A DNA stretch of 8,173 nt, taken from positions 1 through 8,173 of the forward strand of contig URDQ01000072.1 of NCBI GenBank assembly GCA_900546675.1, given 5' to 3'. The notes below the pieces were generated by a model. It saw nothing but the letters and a program-made list of their open reading frames with translations, was not told the origin of the DNA and did no database searches. Positions 5,015 to 8,173 of this stretch are shown here, in pieces. Within the stretch, counting starts at the first letter, position 1. Every line of letters starts with the position of its first letter. The position numbers were made by a program, and so were the translations under genes. The DNA comes from an uncultured Porphyromonas sp. (GTDB taxonomy: Bacteria > Bacteroidota > Bacteroidia > Bacteroidales > Porphyromonadaceae).

Positions 5015-8011
5015 ATGAAGAAGACCAACTTCCTACTCTTCCTCCTGCTATCTCTCTGCAGTGTGAGTCTACTTACGGCTCAAACGGCTGAGATACAGAT
5101 CAAGACAGATAAAGAATTTGGTTCTGAGGCAACAATCTACCCCAAGACCAAGTCCTATGACACCCCCATCATTGTCGATTGGGGAGATGGCAATACCGAA
5201 AGCTACAACGTCGATCCTAACACCTCTGTATACTTTGCCAAAGTCTCTGGAAGTGTCAAGGGCGAGACTATCCGCATCCTCTCTAGTCTCACCAGCTTAG
5301 AGGCCGATAACCTCGAGATAAGCTCCTTTGTCGCTACAGGACAGACAGAGCTGAAGTATCTAAACCTCTCTAAGAATAAGCTCACGAAGGAGACCTTTGC
5401 GCTCAACGAAGATGCTCCACTAGAAAATCTAAACCTCAAGGAGAATGACTTCGCCGTCTTAGATCTACGCTCCTATACAAGCCTAGAGGCTATTGACATC
5501 TCTGGGAATTCACGACTCGGCACCATCCTCGTACCTGATGGGAGCAAGACCCTAAGTAGCATCTCTGCAAACGATTGTGACATCAGTCACTTCTACCCCG
5601 TCTCTCTGCCTGCACTTACGACGCTATCGCTAGAGAATAACGCACTGATGGATCTGGAGATCGGTGACAATTACCCCAAGCTATCTTCGCTATCCATCTC
5701 TCACAATGAGATCTCTGAGCTTGATGTCACAAAGCTCCCCCTACTCTATAAGCTAGAGATAAACTACAACAACATCTCTAGGCTCAACCTCAAGAGCAAT
5801 ACTGAGCTAACCAACCTCTTCTGTAATAAGAATCAGCTCACGAACCTCGATCTATCTGCAAATACTAAACTAACCAGCATAGCTTGTGACAGCAATGCCT
5901 TGACGACCCTTGATGTGTCCATGCTCACGAAGCTAACCTCTCTAAGCTGTGCAGGTAATCAGATCACGCTACTAGACCTCACACAGGCGCCCTATATGAG
6001 TCGCCTCACAGTCCGTAGCAATCAGCTTACATTCTTAGATCTTAGCGCTTGCTATCAGCTTCAATATCTAGACATTCGCTCTAACCCTACGATGACACCC
6101 TGTGCCATCAACTATATGCTACGCTCTATGTGGGATAATCCACGCAAGCCATATGGCGATAATTTTAATCTACTACTTAAAGGGTCTAACGCAGAGACCT
6201 CTGATGCAGGTCTTATCAAAGACAATTGGAAGGCAGACGTCGAGGGCGATGGCAAAGCAAAGTGTGACAGCGTCTCTGTGATACTTACTCAGACAGAGGG
6301 CAAGGTCACACTCCTAGAGCGTATGATAGACACAGATCAGTCACTCAAGGCCATCGGTGATAGCGTGCTCGCTGGCACTCCGCTCTACGTTCAGATTGAT
6401 GAGACTCCAGAAGGCAAGGAGTACCTCGGAGTCAAGGTGAACAGCAAGCTCATCAAGGAGCATATATTTGTAGTAACCCAAGATCCTACCACCGTAGAGC
6501 CTGTCTTTACCAGACCTCCTATGATGCAGATGGGTACTAAGGTAGGGTATGATATATCCTTTGCACTAGTAGCTCCTCAGGAAGGCACTGAGATACTCAT
6601 TGACTGGGGTAATGGTGTAGCAGAGCGCAACATCATCGGGCAGACGACCAAGCGTCTCGATGGGAAGGCTCTAGGAGACTATATCAAGGTCTCTGGATCA
6701 ATTATCGAGGCTGACCTCTCTAGCTATCCAGGTCAGGGGACTTGGGACAACGAGTTCACCAGTCTTCAGCTCGTACAGCCTGACCTACAGGTACTCTACA
6801 CCTATATGAATCCGATTGGCTCCATAGATCTGAAGGATTGTCCTAATCTGACCCTCCTTGATGTAGCCTATACAGGGATCTCTGAGCTCGACCTCACTCA
6901 TTGTACTCAGCTAGACACGCTCCTATGCTATGGAAACACACTCGCTACGCTAGATCTCTCTAAGCTCACAGGTCTACGAAAACTAGATGCCAAGGCGAAC
7001 CAGCTCACCAGCATTGATCTATCTTCTTGTGTCAACCTTGGTCACCTAGACCTGCAGGGCAATCAGCTCTCAGAGATAGACCTATCTAAGCTCACGGGAC
7101 TGCACACACTAGCACTCGGAGCCAACAAGCTCTCCAAGATAGACCTGACCAACCAATCCGATGTCGAGACGCTCCTCGTCAACAACAATCAGCTCAAGGA
7201 GCTCGACCTCTCAAAGCTGACGAAGCTAGCCACGCTATACTGTAATGGTAACCAGCTCACCAAGCTCGATCTATCGAATCAGCCACAGCTTCAGATGCTA
7301 CACGCCTATGGCAACAAGCTCACAGCTTGTGACGTCAACGACCTATACGCCTCTCTCTGTAGCTACCCCAAGGGTGTCACACTTCAGATGCCTTACAGCC
7401 TCTACATTACCGAAGACAAGAGCAATCCAGACAACGATGCTCAGCATGCTGACCCAACAATCGCAACAATCAAGGGATGGCGCTTGAATACCGCAGGAGA
7501 TGCCTCTGGCTGTGATCAGGTCTACGTAGAGGTCGCTCCCACCACACATGGTGAGATCCAGCTCGCTGACAAGCAGGGCAACGTGATCAAACCTGTATGG
7601 AGTACACTCCCTACGCACCTAGGTTACCACAAGGTCAATAAAGATCAGGAGATCGACCTCATCATCAAGCCCGAAGAGGGTTACACGATAGACCGACTCA
7701 CCGCCAATGGCAAGCAGCTCTCTGGCACCAGCTTGACACCACAGCGCTACACACGTATCAATGCGCTATTCAAGCTAGACAATGCCGTGATTGCGCCTGC
7801 ACAGAGCCACTGCATAGCTGTCACCTCCGAGGGTGTCACCACGCTAGCTGATCTAGCTATGCTGACCATCTTTACGATAGATGGACAGACATACTACCAC
7901 CAGCCCGCCGTCTGTGGTGAGCTTGTCACCTTGCCACAAGGCAGCTATCTCGTCACCGCACAGGCTGTCGCAGCTGGTGAGACTGAGGTGATACAGGTAC
8001 TAATCCCATAA
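5015..8011 (+). CDS. secreted internalin-J-like leucine-rich repeat protein, probable T9SS cargo
   Basis: Exported 998-residue protein. Residues 1-22 are a signal peptide (MKKT, hydrophobic core, LLTA|Q). The glutamine after the cut follows the Bacteroidota rule for signal peptidase I substrates. The body is a two-fold repeat, roughly 23-502 and 503-920. Each half has a PKD-like strand (VDWGDGN at 54-60, IDWGNG at 529-534), a KVSGS motif (76-80, 558-562), 21-residue LRRs (regular at 233-358 and 601-768) and a linker into a beta domain with an EGKEYLGVKVN or EGYTIDRLTANG strand. The last ~75 residues (LTIFTIDGQTYY, LPQGSYLVTA, VIQVLIP) resemble a divergent type IX secretion C-terminal domain. 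The LRRs match those of Listeria InlJ and P. gingivalis InlJ, so adhesion or ligand binding is likely; no enzyme motif is seen. I chose ATG 5015, not the open frame back to 4760, because it begins the signal peptide. Two stops follow in tandem. Confidence 0.85.
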   Translation: MKKTNFLLFLLLSLCSVSLLTAQTAEIQIKTDKEFGSEATIYPKTKSYDTPIIVDWGDGNTESYNVDPNTSVYFAKVSGSVKGETIRILSSLTSLEADNLEISSFVATGQTELKYLNLSKNKLTKETFALNEDAPLENLNLKENDFAVLDLRSYTSLEAIDISGNSRLGTILVPDGSKTLSSISANDCDISHFYPVSLPALTTLSLENNALMDLEIGDNYPKLSSLSISHNEISELDVTKLPLLYKLEINYNNISRLNLKSNTELTNLFCNKNQLTNLDLSANTKLTSIACDSNALTTLDVSMLTKLTSLSCAGNQITLLDLTQAPYMSRLTVRSNQLTFLDLSACYQLQYLDIRSNPTMTPCAINYMLRSMWDNPRKPYGDNFNLLLKGSNAETSDAGLIKDNWKADVEGDGKAKCDSVSVILTQTEGKVTLLERMIDTDQSLKAIGDSVLAGTPLYVQIDETPEGKEYLGVKVNSKLIKEHIFVVTQDPTTVEPVFTRPPMMQMGTKVGYDISFALVAPQEGTEILIDWGNGVAERNIIGQTTKRLDGKALGDYIKVSGSIIEADLSSYPGQGTWDNEFTSLQLVQPDLQVLYTYMNPIGSIDLKDCPNLTLLDVAYTGISELDLTHCTQLDTLLCYGNTLATLDLSKLTGLRKLDAKANQLTSIDLSSCVNLGHLDLQGNQLSEIDLSKLTGLHTLALGANKLSKIDLTNQSDVETLLVNNNQLKELDLSKLTKLATLYCNGNQLTKLDLSNQPQLQMLHAYGNKLTACDVNDLYASLCSYPKGVTLQMPYSLYITEDKSNPDNDAQHADPTIATIKGWRLNTAGDASGCDQVYVEVAPTTHGEIQLADKQGNVIKPVWSTLPTHLGYHKVNKDQEIDLIIKPEEGYTIDRLTANGKQLSGTSLTPQRYTRINALFKLDNAVIAPAQSHCIAVTSEGVTTLADLAMLTIFTIDGQTYYHQPAVCGELVTLPQGSYLVTAQAVAAGETEVIQVLIP
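5711..6088 (+). repeat. LRR block 1: six 21-residue (63-base) repeats
   Basis: Residues 233-358 divide exactly into six units of 21 residues. LxxLDLS covers unit positions 1-7, LxxLxC positions 12-17, and Asn sits at 20. Units 2, 3 and 4 have Cys at position 17 (LFC, IAC, LSC), a short cysteine ladder as in Listeria InlJ. The block is preceded by less regular LRR units from about residue 108 (YLNLSKNK, ENLNLKEND, LDLRSYTSLEAIDISGN). Confidence 0.85.
6815..7318 (+). repeat. LRR block 2: eight 21-residue (63-base) repeats
   Basis: Residues 601-768 divide into eight uninterrupted units of exactly 21 residues, from IGSIDLKD to LQMLHAYGNK. The pattern is the same as in block 1. Cys at position 17 remains only in units 2 and 7; units 1, 2 and 4 instead have Cys at position 9 (DCPNL, HCTQL, SCVNL). 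Units share DNA words such as AACCAGCTCACC (7000-7011, 7250-7261), so block length may vary between strains by unequal recombination (inference). Confidence 0.87.
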
Positions 8012-8074
8012 TAACTCACTAGGGACTGCCTAATGACTCAGTAGTCTCAGAGGATTAGATTCAAGCAATAACAG

Positions 8075-8118
8075 AATAGCCACCGAGAAAATTGGATTTT
8101 CCTCGGTGGCTATTTTTT
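8075..8118 (+). terminator. strong intrinsic terminator after the LRR gene
   Basis: A 13-base arm, AATAGCCACCGAG (8075-8087), pairs perfectly with CTCGGTGGCTATT (8102-8114). Four more A-T pairs (8088-8091 with 8097-8100) form past a one-base bulge, leaving a five-base loop TTGGA. A run of six T (8113-8118) follows on the + strand. On the minus strand the hairpin is not followed by a T-run, so it works chiefly for the LRR gene. A second inverted repeat, ACAGAATA (8071-8078) with TATTCTGT (8118-8125), encloses it. Confidence 0.9.
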
Positions 8119-8173
8119 ATTCTGTCCTCTCCTGAAATAGTACACAGTTGGGAAGCCACCCCCAACAACTATG
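8110..8173 (-). CDS. possible 3' end of a convergent gene
   Basis: On the minus strand a reading frame enters from the right edge and stops at TAG (8112-8110), giving 20 visible residues that include VVGGGFPTVYYFRR and end in QNKK. A second minus frame is also open until a TAA a few bases earlier, and its residues end in FQERTE. Either could be the tail of a gene lying beyond the window and facing the LRR gene. A stretch this short is open by chance often, so no product is named. Confidence 0.2.
   Translation of the reverse strand, partial: IVVGGGFPTVYYFRRGQNKK

Noticed and set aside
5711..7318. Regular 63-base repeats resembling a DNA repeat array
   Set aside because: They are coding LRR units in frame, diverged at the DNA level and without spacers, so this is not a CRISPR or satellite array.
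8147..8166. Small hairpin GTTGGG/CCCAAC near the right edge
   Set aside because: Only six pairs with an eight-base loop and no T-run; it cannot be interpreted without flanking sequence.
8171..8173. ATG at the very end of the window as a gene start
   Set aside because: No promoter or leader is recognisable in the 50 bases before it, and nothing downstream is visible.

Overview
The window looks like a piece of a Bacteroidota chromosome, most likely Porphyromonas. Four things point there. The promoter upstream of the first gene fits the Bacteroidota pattern (TTTG, 20 bases, TAnnTTTG). The gene set is nspC, ftsY, rimO and a tandem-HU membrane protein. The last gene product has a signal peptide ending in A|Q. 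That same protein carries 21-residue leucine-rich repeats and a C-terminal tail resembling a type IX secretion signal. The moderate GC content would suit the P. asaccharolytica/P. uenonis group, but the species is an inference only.

All five genes lie on the + strand. Bases 1-125 hold a good promoter. Bases 126-4947 form a compact run: nspC (carboxynorspermidine/carboxyspermidine decarboxylase), ftsY (SRP receptor GTPase), rimO (ribosomal protein S12 methylthiotransferase) and a 439-residue membrane protein. The last combines two divergent HU-like domains, a proline-rich linker, one transmembrane helix and a LysM-like domain. Gaps in this run are 29 bases, 18 bases (counted to the ATG of rimO) and a 4-base ATGA overlap, with no terminator between genes, so an operon is likely. 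Weak internal promoters may exist ahead of ftsY and rimO.

After a 67-base gap comes a 998-residue secreted protein built as two copies of one module: a PKD-like WGDG strand, a block of 21-residue LRRs, and a Gly/Asp linker leading into a beta domain. It ends in a putative T9SS sorting domain and resembles the internalin-J-like proteins of Porphyromonas. A strong intrinsic terminator (8075-8118) follows. The last ~50 bases hold no confirmed gene, though a short minus-strand reading frame enters from the right edge.

The first three genes are housekeeping: polyamine synthesis, co-translational membrane targeting and ribosome modification. The fourth is structurally suited to link DNA or the cytoplasmic face to peptidoglycan, and the fifth is a cell-surface or secreted protein probably used for binding. 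The least ordinary items are the HU-HU-TM-LysM protein and the internally duplicated LRR protein. I see no mobile element, CRISPR array, tRNA or rRNA.
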